From: an uncultured Megasphaera sp.
GTDB lineage: Bacteria > Bacillota > Negativicutes > Veillonellales > Megasphaeraceae
DNA length: 64,000 nt
Assembly (NCBI GenBank): GCA_900540735.1
Contig: UQHB01000004.1
Location: 1-64,000 of the forward strand
Direction: 5' to 3'
Every line of letters starts with the position of its first letter. The first letter of the stretch is position 1. Under the pieces are notes generated by a model. It was not told where the DNA came from. It worked only from the letters and a program-made list of their open reading frames with translations, and searched no databases. A program made the position numbers and the translations under genes. Positions 1 to 6,760 of the stretch are shown here, piece by piece.

Positions 1-46
1 TCATAAAAAGTACCCCCTTTAACTGGTGTGTCCAGTAAAGGGGGTA
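1..46 (-). terminator. Intrinsic terminator, leftward
   Basis: A near-perfect inverted repeat (11-26 against 32-46, one bulged base, TGTG-containing loop) is followed on the minus strand by CTTTTTATGA. It sits downstream of the small minus-strand ORF at 81-281 and is its likely terminator. Confidence 0.65.
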
Positions 47-80
47 CATATCATTAAGGTTCTTTTTTTTGCATAATACC

Positions 81-281
81 TCATTTTCCGACCATAGCAG
101 TAGAACCAATCGGCGTAGCATAGACAGTGACGGTACTACGCGCAAAGGCAGGCTGTCCGGTAAGACGGCGATAAATGACGCGGCACAGACCGGCGGAAAT
201 GGGCAAGCTTTTCGGTTGGCACATGAAGGCCCACAGCAATTCCGATTCAAATTGGCTCAATTCGATGCAACGAGTTTTCAT
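81..281 (-). CDS. Small hypothetical protein, 66 aa
   Basis: A short minus-strand ORF starting MKTRCIELSQ. The ATG at 281 is chosen because AAAGGG lies about nine bases upstream; an in-frame ATG at 290 directly abuts that AAAGGG and is less likely. No domain or membrane segment is recognised; the C-terminal half is rich in Thr, Val and Arg. It is followed by a clean leftward hairpin terminator, which favours a real transcription unit, but the overlapping plus-strand frame is also open and the function is unknown. Confidence 0.45.
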   Translation of the reverse strand: MKTRCIELSQFESELLWAFMCQPKSLPISAGLCRVIYRRLTGQPAFARSTVTVYATPIGSTAMVGK

Positions 282-439
282 AATTGTCATCCCTTTGTGG
301 TATGTGAGAATAGCAGAACTGGTAATCTTAGACTAGTTATCAATGTAATTGTACTATACCTCCTTTCGTTTTACAAGAAAAGAAGCGTCGAGAATAGTAG
401 ATTTTACATCTTGAGGCTGATATACTGTAACAGTAGAGA

Positions 440-456
440 CTAAAGGAGGTCTTTAG
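440..456 (+). promoter_or_regulatory. Shine-Dalgarno in a small hairpin before crcB
   Basis: CTAAAG (440-445) and CTTTAG (451-456) form a perfect six-base-pair stem directly abutting the crcB ATG at 457, with the Shine-Dalgarno GAGGT as its loop. The stem could modulate initiation. No match to the crcB fluoride-riboswitch consensus was seen upstream. Confidence 0.4.
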
Positions 457-837
457 ATGATACAAAACATAGTGGCCGTAGCCATTGGCGGCGGTGTCGG
501 TGCAGTGTTGCGTTATTTGGTGACGGTCTTTGCCAATTTGCACGGCGGCATTATTTTCCCATACGGTACGGTCTTAGTGAATACGATTGGTTCCTTTTTT
601 ATTAGTTTGCTCATGATGTATTTTGCAGCCCACACATCTCTTCCGGGAGCGGTTAAATTATTTGCTGTTACTGGGATTTTAGGGGGCTTTACGACTTTTT
701 CGACATTTAACATGGAACTCCTGACCTTTGTTCGTTCTGGTGAAATGACTTTTGCTTTTCTCTATGGTGGACTTAATGTCATTGGTGCGTTTATTTGCTG
801 CTGGATAGGCATTATCTTAGGGGAACAGCTCTGGTAG
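457..837 (+). CDS. crcB: Fluoride ion channel CrcB/Fluc
   Basis: A 126-residue protein of the CrcB/Fluc family, small membrane proteins that dimerise to export fluoride passively. Family signatures are visible: GGGVGAVLRY near residue 10, NTIGSFF near residue 46 and GGFTTFSTF around residues 77-85. Four hydrophobic segments fit the usual topology and the length is typical. Only one copy is seen, as in homodimeric Fluc types. It stands alone, preceded by a Shine-Dalgarno in a small hairpin loop, and is followed by an unrelated gene after a 74-base gap. Confidence 0.93.
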   Translation: MIQNIVAVAIGGGVGAVLRYLVTVFANLHGGIIFPYGTVLVNTIGSFFISLLMMYFAAHTSLPGAVKLFAVTGILGGFTTFSTFNMELLTFVRSGEMTFAFLYGGLNVIGAFICCWIGIILGEQLW

Positions 838-911
838 TTTGTGATTCGCACGTGTCGTCATGCCCTATTTATGCTATAATACAAGAATAGCACTAAGTGA
901 GGAGTGATACG

Positions 912-1631
912 ATGAGTATTGGCAGACAGCAAGTGATGTTACCTCGTTTTTTCTCGATGACAGATGCAAAACCGATGGCCCTCATTCATCGTGATTACAG
1001 CAGTGACGTGCAGGCTTATTTTCACCGCTTATTTCCGCGTCGTCAATGGAAGGTCTTCCGTGATATTTCGGCCAATCCTTTGCCTATTGATGTGGAATTG
1101 CTCTATCCGACCGTGGAAGAGCCCTTTTATTTGCTCCATACCATGGGCATGAGTGCTATTCCCATGACCTATCCAACGGGTGATGCGACGCAGCAACGGG
1201 AAGTGTATAGCGAATTATGTCTTATGCTCTCGTCAACGTGGCCTTTTCGCCAGATGACGCTCGATGATAGCGGAGCGTGGCCTATTTGGCTCTTAATGGA
1301 GCTCGGCCGCTTTCCTCATGTTCATCATATTTGGATGTCTTATGGCTTTGTCTTGCCCAATGGGGAACAGAGCGAACCTTTTTCGCCTATGACAAAACTC
1401 AGTGGTGTCGTCATGGTGCAGTTTGAAGGGGAGCTAGGGGAAATGACCATGCATGATGGCACCGTAGTAAATTTACTGATGCCTGTCCTGCTTTATAAAA
1501 ACGAAGTAGCCTTATGTGATAGTCTCGGCGTAGATGCCGTAGTAGATCGTATTTTAGAAAGCAATAACGGGTCCTTTTTGCTCGATATGAAGCGCCCTCC
1601 TATTAAGGAGGCCAGAGCCAAAGGGCGGTGA
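912..1631 (+). CDS. Suppressor-of-fused (SUFU) domain protein
   Basis: A 239-residue cytoplasmic protein that reads as a bacterial SUFU-like domain protein (aromatic segments such as GAWPIWLLMELGRFPH and YGFVLPNGEQSEPF). The family's bacterial role is poorly known; members are often immunity-like or housekeeping proteins of unknown partner. The ATG at 912 is chosen over an upstream in-frame GTG at 897 because that GTG lies inside the Shine-Dalgarno (GAGGAG at 899-904). A TATAAT at 875-880 could be its -10 box, without a clear -35. Eighteen bases separate it from the next gene, so co-transcription is likely. Confidence 0.7.
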   Translation: MSIGRQQVMLPRFFSMTDAKPMALIHRDYSSDVQAYFHRLFPRRQWKVFRDISANPLPIDVELLYPTVEEPFYLLHTMGMSAIPMTYPTGDATQQREVYSELCLMLSSTWPFRQMTLDDSGAWPIWLLMELGRFPHVHHIWMSYGFVLPNGEQSEPFSPMTKLSGVVMVQFEGELGEMTMHDGTVVNLLMPVLLYKNEVALCDSLGVDAVVDRILESNNGSFLLDMKRPPIKEARAKGR

Positions 1632-1649
1632 CGAAAGGAGAGAGGCTCG

Positions 1650-2462
1650 ATGATTACTAGCGATTCGGTCATCGTTCCTGAGAGTCCGGAACAAGCATAC
1701 CGGTTATACAAAAACGAGCCGTCAGCAGTATTACTTGCAGGCTCGCAAGGATTGAAATATAGAAAAGAACATTATGATGTAGCCATTGATTTATCGAAAG
1801 TAGGGCTCCAAGGCGTAGAAGACAGGGGCGATGAAATTTCTATCGGCGCGTTGACGAAATTGTCGGCTGTCGCCAAATCTCCTTTAGTAAAAGCCTTGGC
1901 TGGCGGTGCGATTAGCCAGTGCATCAACGACATTCAAGATAAAATGGTATTACAAGCTGGGACGATTGGTGGTGTCATTGCGGCGAAAGAACCATTTTCC
2001 GTGCTCTTACCGATTTTATTGTCCCTCCATGTAGATGTAGAATTACAAGATAAAGGGCGCATGGATTTGCAAGATTATCTGTCTTGCCCGCCTATGCGTG
2101 AAATGATTCGCTCCATTAATATTGCCAAAGAAGTAGTTTTTACAGCGTATAAAGCATGCCGCGCTTTGCCTACAGATGAACCGTATTTAATTGGTGCTGT
2201 ATCATGCTCTGAAGATGCTTGGGTCGTCACCGTTGGCGGTCGTCCCGGCATGGCGGCGATTGCTGAAAATGCCAGTGCAGAATTGACGGAAAAAGGTCTT
2301 TCTGTACGAGAAAACGTGGCTCATTTGGCAAGTGAAGAATTGGAATTTGGTAATTTTGGCCCGTGCTCGGAAGCAGAACGGCGCAAGCTGACGCTGGAAA
2401 TGATGCGGGACCTTATTAAGAAAGCTTGGAAAGGCCATAGTCGTCAATTAGAAGGAAAATAA
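1650..2462 (+). CDS. Molybdo-hydroxylase FAD-binding subunit-like protein
   Basis: A 270-residue protein resembling the FAD-binding (medium) subunit of xanthine dehydrogenase/CO dehydrogenase enzymes. AGSQGLKYRKEHYDVAIDLSKV near the N-terminus and LQAGTIGGVI around residue 107 match the two FAD-contacting regions (A-G-G-T-D-L and T-x-G-G-N), with substitutions. No molybdenum or 2Fe-2S subunit lies beside it. Its neighbour yqeC belongs to the maturation of selenium-dependent molybdenum hydroxylases, so the pair suggests a specialised hydroxylase whose catalytic subunit is elsewhere, or an accessory FAD protein. Shine-Dalgarno AAAGGAGAG is well placed. Confidence 0.75.
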   Translation: MITSDSVIVPESPEQAYRLYKNEPSAVLLAGSQGLKYRKEHYDVAIDLSKVGLQGVEDRGDEISIGALTKLSAVAKSPLVKALAGGAISQCINDIQDKMVLQAGTIGGVIAAKEPFSVLLPILLSLHVDVELQDKGRMDLQDYLSCPPMREMIRSINIAKEVVFTAYKACRALPTDEPYLIGAVSCSEDAWVVTVGGRPGMAAIAENASAELTEKGLSVRENVAHLASEELEFGNFGPCSEAERRKLTLEMMRDLIKKAWKGHSRQLEGK

Positions 2463-2474
2463 GGAGGCTGTATT

Positions 2475-3263
2475 ATGTTTGAAGATAAACGGTGGCGCCG
2501 GTTGTTACGCCCTGGAATTACAGTCATTGTCGGAGCTGGCGGTAAGACGACAGTTCTCGAACGGTTAGGAACATACGGTCATAGCAGTAATTTACCGATA
2601 ATGGTGAGCAGTACGGTCCCCATGGACAGCGAACGGGTCGATAATGTCGAACCATTTGACGTCATTTGCACCGATGATTTTGCTAAAGGCGAAGACTTTT
2701 GTGCGTCCCGTATTGCTGAAGGCCATGTCCCGGCTTGGTTTAAAGGCTTAGACGATAAAGATAGATATATCGGCTTAGACCCACAGACCATTGATAAACT
2801 CAAACAACGCCATCCGGCTTGGTACATCCTCGTCGAATGTGACGAATCAAAGCATAAATGGCTCAAGGCCCCCCAGCCTGATGACGTGCCCTTGCCTAAT
2901 GACTGCGATATGGTCATTGGTGTCCTCAATTTACAAATGCTCGGCAATGCCCTTATCCCGGAAAAGGTCGAAGGCATCGAAACGGCATCGGTCATTATGG
3001 ACCGAGCCCCTGGCGCAGTAGTAACACCGGTACTCTTAGCGAAATTGATCAAACATCCGCGCGGCATGTTCCGCGGTACGCAATGTGTGAAAGTCCTTTT
3101 CTGCACAGGCTATAATGCAGTACAGCATCGGATGACAGAAGCCCTTCTTGATGATTTAGAAGATTTCAATTTAACGGCTAGTGTCTTAGCCGACGGCTAT
3201 CGGGAAACTTGCTCGATTCGCCAGTACGTGTATTACGGAAATACGAAGGGAACACAAATTTAA
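2475..3263 (+). CDS. yqeC: Selenium-dependent hydroxylase accessory protein YqeC
   Basis: A 262-residue protein of the YqeC family, found in genomes with selenium-dependent molybdenum hydroxylases. The N-terminal GAGGKTTVLERL (about residues 21-32) is a P-loop-like nucleotide-binding motif, and LVECDESKHKWLKAP around residue 121 is the conserved acidic family block. TAAGGAGG gives a strong ribosome site overlapping the end of the upstream gene. Its role is inferred from family context: cofactor maturation or insertion. The only other selenium gene in the window is tRNA-Sec at 22.2 kb. Confidence 0.85.
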   Translation: MFEDKRWRRLLRPGITVIVGAGGKTTVLERLGTYGHSSNLPIMVSSTVPMDSERVDNVEPFDVICTDDFAKGEDFCASRIAEGHVPAWFKGLDDKDRYIGLDPQTIDKLKQRHPAWYILVECDESKHKWLKAPQPDDVPLPNDCDMVIGVLNLQMLGNALIPEKVEGIETASVIMDRAPGAVVTPVLLAKLIKHPRGMFRGTQCVKVLFCTGYNAVQHRMTEALLDDLEDFNLTASVLADGYRETCSIRQYVYYGNTKGTQI

Positions 3264-3268
3264 GCACC

Positions 3269-4177
3269 ATGAAACAAGGAAACAAAAAAATTATCCTCGG
3301 CTGGCTGGTCGTACTCATCTTGGGCGTTGCAGGCATGTTCTTGCACCATTATAATGCTGCTGTAGCAGAAGAGTTTCATCCTTTTGCTGCAGCCCAGCCG
3401 CAAGAGCCTGAGGAAACGGCACCTGACGTAGCCTTTATTGGCGATGATTTCTCATTGCCAGATGTCAACGATTACCGCCCTGTATATGACAAATACACGA
3501 CGAAACAGCGTCAGGACAAAGGCTTGCCAACGTCATATGGTGGCAAACGCGCCTATTATTACGGCGACCACGTGGCGTACTTAACCTTTGATGATGGCCC
3601 AAATGAAGCAAATACGATGAAAATCTTGTCTATTTTAAAAGAAGAACAGATTCACGCAACCTTCTTTCTTGTTGGCCAAAATGTAGAACGCTATCCAGAC
3701 GTAGTCAAAGCGATTTACCAGTCAGGAAATGCCATCGGCATTCATTCGTACAGTCATGATTATAAGAAAGTCTATGCGTCACCGGAAGCGTATACGCATG
3801 AACTGCTCCAGACTGAAGAGTTGATTTACAATGCCATTGGCGTGCGACCTATTATTTCCCGTGCTCCCGGTGGCACGTCTGGTCATTTTACGCCCGCTTT
3901 TTGGTCGGCTCTCCAGCAGATTGGCTACTTAGAAGTCGGTTGGAATGCCTTGACCGGTGATGCTGACGGCACAGCAAAAACGCCGCAGCAAGCCGTCGAT
4001 AATCTTCGTAAGCAGCTCCAATTACGGCCCTATTTAAATTCTCATCTCGTCGTCTTAATGCACGATGCGTCAGGTCATGAAGCGACAGTCGAAGCGTTGC
4101 CGCAAATTATTAAGCTCCTTAAAGATAACGGCTATACGTTCCGCGTCGTCAATAGTTCTGTGCCGCCGTGCTGGTAA
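3269..4177 (+). CDS. Polysaccharide deacetylase (NodB fold)
   Basis: A 302-residue secreted or membrane-anchored deacetylase acting on an acetylated glycan, probably peptidoglycan. An N-terminal hydrophobic segment (about residues 9-25) follows MKQGNKK. The five NodB motifs are present: TFDDGPN, HSYSHDY (metal histidines), RAPGG, the VGWNALTGDADG block and LVVLMHDASGH. An upstream in-frame ATG at 3209 overlaps yqeC by 55 bases; the ATG at 3269 is preferred since it gives a normal signal-anchor N-terminus, although its ribosome site (GAAGGGAA) is distant. Confidence 0.88.
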   Translation: MKQGNKKIILGWLVVLILGVAGMFLHHYNAAVAEEFHPFAAAQPQEPEETAPDVAFIGDDFSLPDVNDYRPVYDKYTTKQRQDKGLPTSYGGKRAYYYGDHVAYLTFDDGPNEANTMKILSILKEEQIHATFFLVGQNVERYPDVVKAIYQSGNAIGIHSYSHDYKKVYASPEAYTHELLQTEELIYNAIGVRPIISRAPGGTSGHFTPAFWSALQQIGYLEVGWNALTGDADGTAKTPQQAVDNLRKQLQLRPYLNSHLVVLMHDASGHEATVEALPQIIKLLKDNGYTFRVVNSSVPPCW

Positions 4178-4191
4178 AAGTAGAAAAAATT

Positions 4192-4229
4192 AAATGCCGT
4201 TTCTCATCAGAGAAGCGGCATTTGTTGTT
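4192..4229 (+). terminator. Terminator after the deacetylase gene
   Basis: A 14-base-pair stem (4192-4205 with 4210-4223, one G-U pair, ATCA loop) is followed by TTTGTTGTT. It would end the transcript through yqeC and the deacetylase. Confidence 0.65.
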
Positions 4230-4235
4230 ATATGT

Positions 4236-4264
4236 TTGCTTTTTGTGGCATAATCTCGTATACT
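4236..4264 (+). promoter_or_regulatory. Promoter of the toxin mRNA
   Basis: TTGCTT (4236-4241), 17 bases, TATACT (4259-4264). The transcript would begin near 4271 with a hairpin (4271-4290), then reach the toxin ORF at 4342. Confidence 0.75.
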
Positions 4265-4317
4265 ATTACTCCTGGTGAGTTTCCTCACCTGGGACAGTCT
4301 TGGTGTAACTGACTTTT

Positions 4318-4333
4318 CCTCCTTGATAGGAGG
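4318..4333 (+). promoter_or_regulatory. Hairpin sequestering the toxin Shine-Dalgarno
   Basis: CCTCCT (4318-4323) pairs perfectly with AGGAGG (4328-4333) across a TGAT loop. AGGAGG is the toxin's ribosome site, so the ribosome site is masked in the folded mRNA. Masked ribosome sites are a known hallmark of type I toxin mRNAs. Confidence 0.7.
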
Positions 4334-4341
4334 TGATTAGA

Positions 4342-4425
4342 ATGAGTGTATTTGAAGCATTAACGCTGATGATTGCTTTTGCCACCTTAGTGGTTCTAAT
4401 CATTTCAGAATGCAGACGGAAATAG
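4342..4425 (+). CDS. Holin-like type I toxin peptide, 27 aa
   Basis: The peptide starts MSVFEALTLMIAFATLVV and ends ISECRRK: a short N-terminal stretch, one hydrophobic helix, and a charged C-terminus. This is the architecture and opening motif (M-S-x-x-E-A-L-x-L-M) of the putative holin-like toxins related to TxpA/BsrG/YonT, which insert in the inner membrane. The ribosome site AGGAGG is eight bases from the ATG and lies in a hairpin. A convergent small RNA with its own promoter and terminator overlaps the mRNA 3' region, completing a type I toxin-antitoxin layout. Toxicity is inferred from architecture only. Confidence 0.8.
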   Translation: MSVFEALTLMIAFATLVVLIISECRRK

Positions 4426-4452
4426 TGTAAACTAGAATTCGTTGCACGCATG

Positions 4453-4536
4453 AAAAAAAGCCATGCGTAGCACGGCTCCTCTTCAAGTTAGTTTAGTTTG
4501 AGAGGAGAGCCAGTGCACCACCAAGCTGTTCCTCTT
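4453..4536 (-). ncRNA. Candidate antisense antitoxin RNA
   Basis: A leftward RNA of about 84 bases is predicted from a promoter at 4543-4571 to an intrinsic terminator at 4453-4477 (AGCCGTGC, TAC loop, GCATGGCT, then seven T on the minus strand). It is fully complementary to the 3' untranslated part of the toxin mRNA, as in TxpA/RatA and BsrG/SR4 systems where toxin and antitoxin RNAs overlap at their 3' ends. The ends are predicted, not measured. Confidence 0.7.
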
Positions 4537-4541
4537 TTTTG
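4501..4541 (+). terminator. Likely terminator of the toxin mRNA
   Basis: AGAGGA (4501-4506) pairs with TCCTCT (4530-4535), with a short inner AGC/GCT pairing, followed by six T. A second stem (GGCTCCTCT against AGAGGAGAGCC, 4474-4512) overlaps it. A transcript ending here would cover the whole antisense RNA. Confidence 0.5.
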
Positions 4542-4542
4542 T

Positions 4543-4571
4543 ATTATACGCTATGCTACCATATTTAGCAA
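4543..4571 (-). promoter_or_regulatory. Promoter of the antisense antitoxin RNA
   Basis: On the minus strand TTGCTA (4571-4566), exactly 17 bases, TATAAT (4548-4543). A consensus -10 with optimal spacing, pointing at the toxin gene, with no minus-strand coding gene downstream. Confidence 0.75.
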
Positions 4572-4715
4572 GTTGTGACTTCCCATTGTAATAGTAAAAA
4601 TAATTATAAAATAAAATAATTTGTTTTAAAGTATAAGGAGAATAAGAGCCGCAGAAAGAGGAGCATATCATTTTTTGCAATCCTTGTTTGGAGTATTGAG
4701 AGAAAAAATCGGTTC

Positions 4716-4745
4716 TTGACAAAATACTTTCACCTAGTATACAAT
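4716..4745 (+). promoter_or_regulatory. Promoter of the ACT-domain gene
   Basis: TTGACA (4716-4721), 18 bases, TACAAT (4740-4745), 50 bases upstream of the start codon. Confidence 0.75.
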
Positions 4746-4795
4746 GGCAACAATAAATTTTTAAGCCAGCTTTTCTAGAAAGGAAGTATGCCCTT

Positions 4796-5206
4796 ATGTT
4801 AAACCAAGTCTCCGTTTTTGCAGAAAACAAGAAAGGCGCTCTACATCGCTTGACCTCAGTCTTAGCCAAAGCCAATATCAACATGTACACCATGGTCTCC
4901 AATGATAGTGCTGAATACGGTATTATCCGCATCATCGTACCGACCCCGCAAGAAGCACTGCAAGCATTGCAGGATGCAGGCTATCAATGCCGTCTGGATC
5001 AGGTCGTAGCTATTGATATGGCTGATACGCCAGGGAGTCTCGACAAGATTTTAGATGATTTGGAAGCAGCCAATGTGAACATCAACTACTTGTACATTTC
5101 GTACAATCGTCAGGCTGCAACGCCAGTTGCCATCATGAAGATTACGGAACCGGAAATCGAAGCGTTCCTTACTGGCAAAGGCTACACGCTGGTCAACAAT
5201 TTTTAA
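4796..5206 (+). CDS. Tandem ACT-domain amino-acid-binding protein
   Basis: A 136-residue protein made of two ACT domains (about 1-68 and 69-136) and nothing else. The first begins QVSVFAENKKGALHRLTSVL, the second VVAIDMADTPGSLDKILDDL; the G-A-L and G-S-L turns are the ligand-binding corners. Stand-alone ACT proteins sense amino acids, and the position just upstream of the aromatic operon hints at an aromatic ligand, which is an inference. It has its own promoter and a strong bidirectional terminator follows. Confidence 0.85.
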   Translation: MLNQVSVFAENKKGALHRLTSVLAKANINMYTMVSNDSAEYGIIRIIVPTPQEALQALQDAGYQCRLDQVVAIDMADTPGSLDKILDDLEAANVNINYLYISYNRQAATPVAIMKITEPEIEAFLTGKGYTLVNNF

Positions 5207-5215
5207 CAAGATATG

Positions 5216-5252
5216 CAAAAAGCAGTCATCTCTTAGGGAGTGACTGCTTTTT
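5216..5252. terminator. Bidirectional terminator
   Basis: AAAAAGCAGTCA and the matching GTGACTGCTTTTTT form a strong stem between the convergent ACT-domain gene and the DAHP synthase gene; A and T runs on both sides let it act in both directions. Confidence 0.8.
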
Positions 5253-5263
5253 TATTGCCTGCC

Positions 5264-6298
5264 TTAGGCCATGTCGGCAAGGTCGAGGATGAGGCGTTCT
5301 GTTTTTTCCCAGCCAAGGCACGGGTCCGTAATGGATTTGCCATACGTGCCTTCACTGATTTTTTGGTTGCCGTCGACGAGGTAGCTTTCAATCATGAGGC
5401 CTTTGACGAGGGTATGAATGTCCGGGTTTAAGCGGCGGCTTTGCATAACGTCTTTGGCAATGCGGATTTGTTCGAGATATTTTTTGCCCGAGTTGGCATG
5501 GTTCGTATCGACGACGAGAGCCGGATTGACAAGATCCCGTTTGTTGTATGCATCGAGGAGACGCTGAATGTTTTCGTAATGGTAGTTAGGCTGGCTGTTG
5601 CCGAATTGATCGACGAAGCCGCGCAGAATGGCATGAGCCAAAGGGTTGCCTTTGGTCCGTACTTCCCAGCCGCGGAAGAGAAATTCTTGCGAATGCTGGG
5701 CGGCTTCGATAGAGTTGAGCATGACCGGAATGTCACCGCTCGTCGGATTTTTCATACCCACAGGAATACCGACACCACTGGCAATCATGCGGTGGAGCTG
5801 GTCTTCGACAGAGCGCGCACCGACGGCTGCGTAGGACATAAGGTCCGATACGTAGCGATACATTTCGGGGTAGAGAATTTCTTCGGCGCATGTGAAGCCT
5901 GTTTCTTTGATGATGCGCGTGTTCATGTTGCGCACAGCAATGATGCCGTCGAGGAGGTTTTCTTTACCTTCCGGGTCGGGCTGGTGGAGCATGCCTTTGT
6001 AGCCAATGCCGATGGTCCGGGGTTTGCTCGTATAGACACGGGGAATAATGAAAATTTTATCTTTCACTTTCTCTTGCACCGGTACGAGGCGGTGAATGTA
6101 ATCGAGTACGGCTTTTTCATTGTCTGCTGAGCACGGACCGATGACGAGGAGAAAGCGGTCGTCTTTGCCGATGATGATATTTTTAATTGCTTCGTCCCGT
6201 TCTTTTTTGATTTGACGAACCTTGTCGTCACTAGGGAATTCCGCCATTAGCTCTTGCGGAGACGGCAGGCGGCGGATGAATTCGATTTGCATATCCAT
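5264..6298 (-). CDS. aroG: DAHP synthase, class I-alpha (AroG type)
   Basis: A 344-residue 3-deoxy-D-arabino-heptulosonate 7-phosphate synthase, the first step of the shikimate pathway (PEP plus erythrose 4-phosphate). LVIGPCSADNE, PRVYTSKPRT (PEP-binding), GARSVEDQLHR, MKNPTSGD and VVDTNHANSGKK are the class I-alpha signatures; the length fits the E. coli AroF/G/H family. It lies divergent to a class I-beta enzyme at 6761, so the organism has two unrelated-regulation DAHP synthases back to back. Its own leftward promoter reads TTTACA, 17 bases, TACAAT. Confidence 0.95.
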   Translation of the reverse strand: MDMQIEFIRRLPSPQELMAEFPSDDKVRQIKKERDEAIKNIIIGKDDRFLLVIGPCSADNEKAVLDYIHRLVPVQEKVKDKIFIIPRVYTSKPRTIGIGYKGMLHQPDPEGKENLLDGIIAVRNMNTRIIKETGFTCAEEILYPEMYRYVSDLMSYAAVGARSVEDQLHRMIASGVGIPVGMKNPTSGDIPVMLNSIEAAQHSQEFLFRGWEVRTKGNPLAHAILRGFVDQFGNSQPNYHYENIQRLLDAYNKRDLVNPALVVDTNHANSGKKYLEQIRIAKDVMQSRRLNPDIHTLVKGLMIESYLVDGNQKISEGTYGKSITDPCLGWEKTERLILDLADMA

Positions 6299-6350
6299 AA
6301 AATGTTGTCCTCCTTGAGTGTATAGTTGTAGCTGAAGTTAAACTGGTTTG

Positions 6351-6379
6351 ATTGTATAGCATAACGAGAATTTTGTAAA
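6351..6379 (-). promoter_or_regulatory. Promoter of aroG
   Basis: Minus strand TTTACA (6379-6374), 17 bases, TACAAT (6356-6351), about 50 bases before the aroG start. Confidence 0.7.
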
Positions 6380-6396
6380 TATGGAAATTTTTTAAG

Positions 6397-6408
6397 TTAA
6401 ACGTTTAA
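6397..6408. promoter_or_regulatory. Palindromic operator candidate between aroG and the aro leader
   Basis: TTAAACGTTTAA is a perfect 12-base palindrome, followed by two overlapping GTTTAAAG units. It sits just upstream of both divergent promoters, where one regulator could control both DAHP synthases. Confidence 0.4.
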
Positions 6409-6429
6409 AGTTTAAAGAAAAATTTACCC

Positions 6430-6459
6430 TTGACAAACAACTTTGTGAAGGAGTAGAAT
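6430..6459 (+). promoter_or_regulatory. Promoter of the aromatic operon
   Basis: TTGACA (6430-6435), 18 bases, TAGAAT (6454-6459), upstream of the leader peptide. Confidence 0.75.
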
Positions 6460-6504
6460 AAGTACAAGCAATTTTTGAAACTACGACAAAGGAGAACAGA
6501 AGTT

Positions 6505-6663
6505 ATGTTGAACACATCTCATATGCAGCATGTAATGGAATATGTCTTTACATACTTTAGCTGGGGCTACTTTTATTTTAGCGCTGGCTATTTTTGCTAC
6601 GACAAATTCCACATGCATCACCCCATGAGAATACTTCAACGAACTGGACCGATTGCTTGTTAG
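6505..6663 (+). CDS. Aromatic leader peptide, 52 aa
   Basis: A small ORF with a textbook ribosome site (AAAGGAG at 6488-6494) whose middle is dominated by aromatic codons: residues 13-34 contain seven Phe/Tyr-rich runs and one Trp, including FTYFSWGYFYF and AGYFCY. It ends 44 bases before an intrinsic terminator that precedes aroF. The layout is that of a ribosome-mediated transcription attenuator in which stalling at Phe, Tyr or Trp codons opens the operon. The attenuation role is inferred from composition and position; the competing antiterminator fold was not modelled. Confidence 0.85.
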   Translation: MLNTSHMQHVMEYVFTYFSWGYFYFSAGYFCYDKFHMHHPMRILQRTGPIAC

Positions 6664-6706
6664 GAGCGACGGACAGAAGCCACTGTTCATATTGCATTGA
6701 CGAGAC

Positions 6707-6741
6707 AGGAGCAGGCTCATGAAGAGCTTGCTCCTTTTTTT
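6707..6741 (+). terminator. Attenuator terminator before aroF
   Basis: A 12-base-pair stem (6707-6718 with 6724-6735, one G-U pair, ATGAA loop) ends in seven T (6735-6741), only 20 bases before the aroF start. Its position between leader peptide and first structural gene defines it as the attenuator. Confidence 0.85.
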
Positions 6742-6760
6742 ACGCAAAGGAGACCTGACC

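Noticed and set aside
300..456. Fluoride riboswitch before crcB
   Set aside because: None of the conserved crcB-motif blocks could be found; only a small hairpin around the ribosome site.
2579..3106. Long minus-strand open frame inside yqeC
   Set aside because: Shadow frame of a well-supported gene; composition is Ser/Arg-rich as expected of an antisense frame.
5441..6130. Long plus-strand open frame antisense to the DAHP synthase gene
   Set aside because: It mirrors a clearly conserved gene on the other strand, has no ribosome site and no family features.
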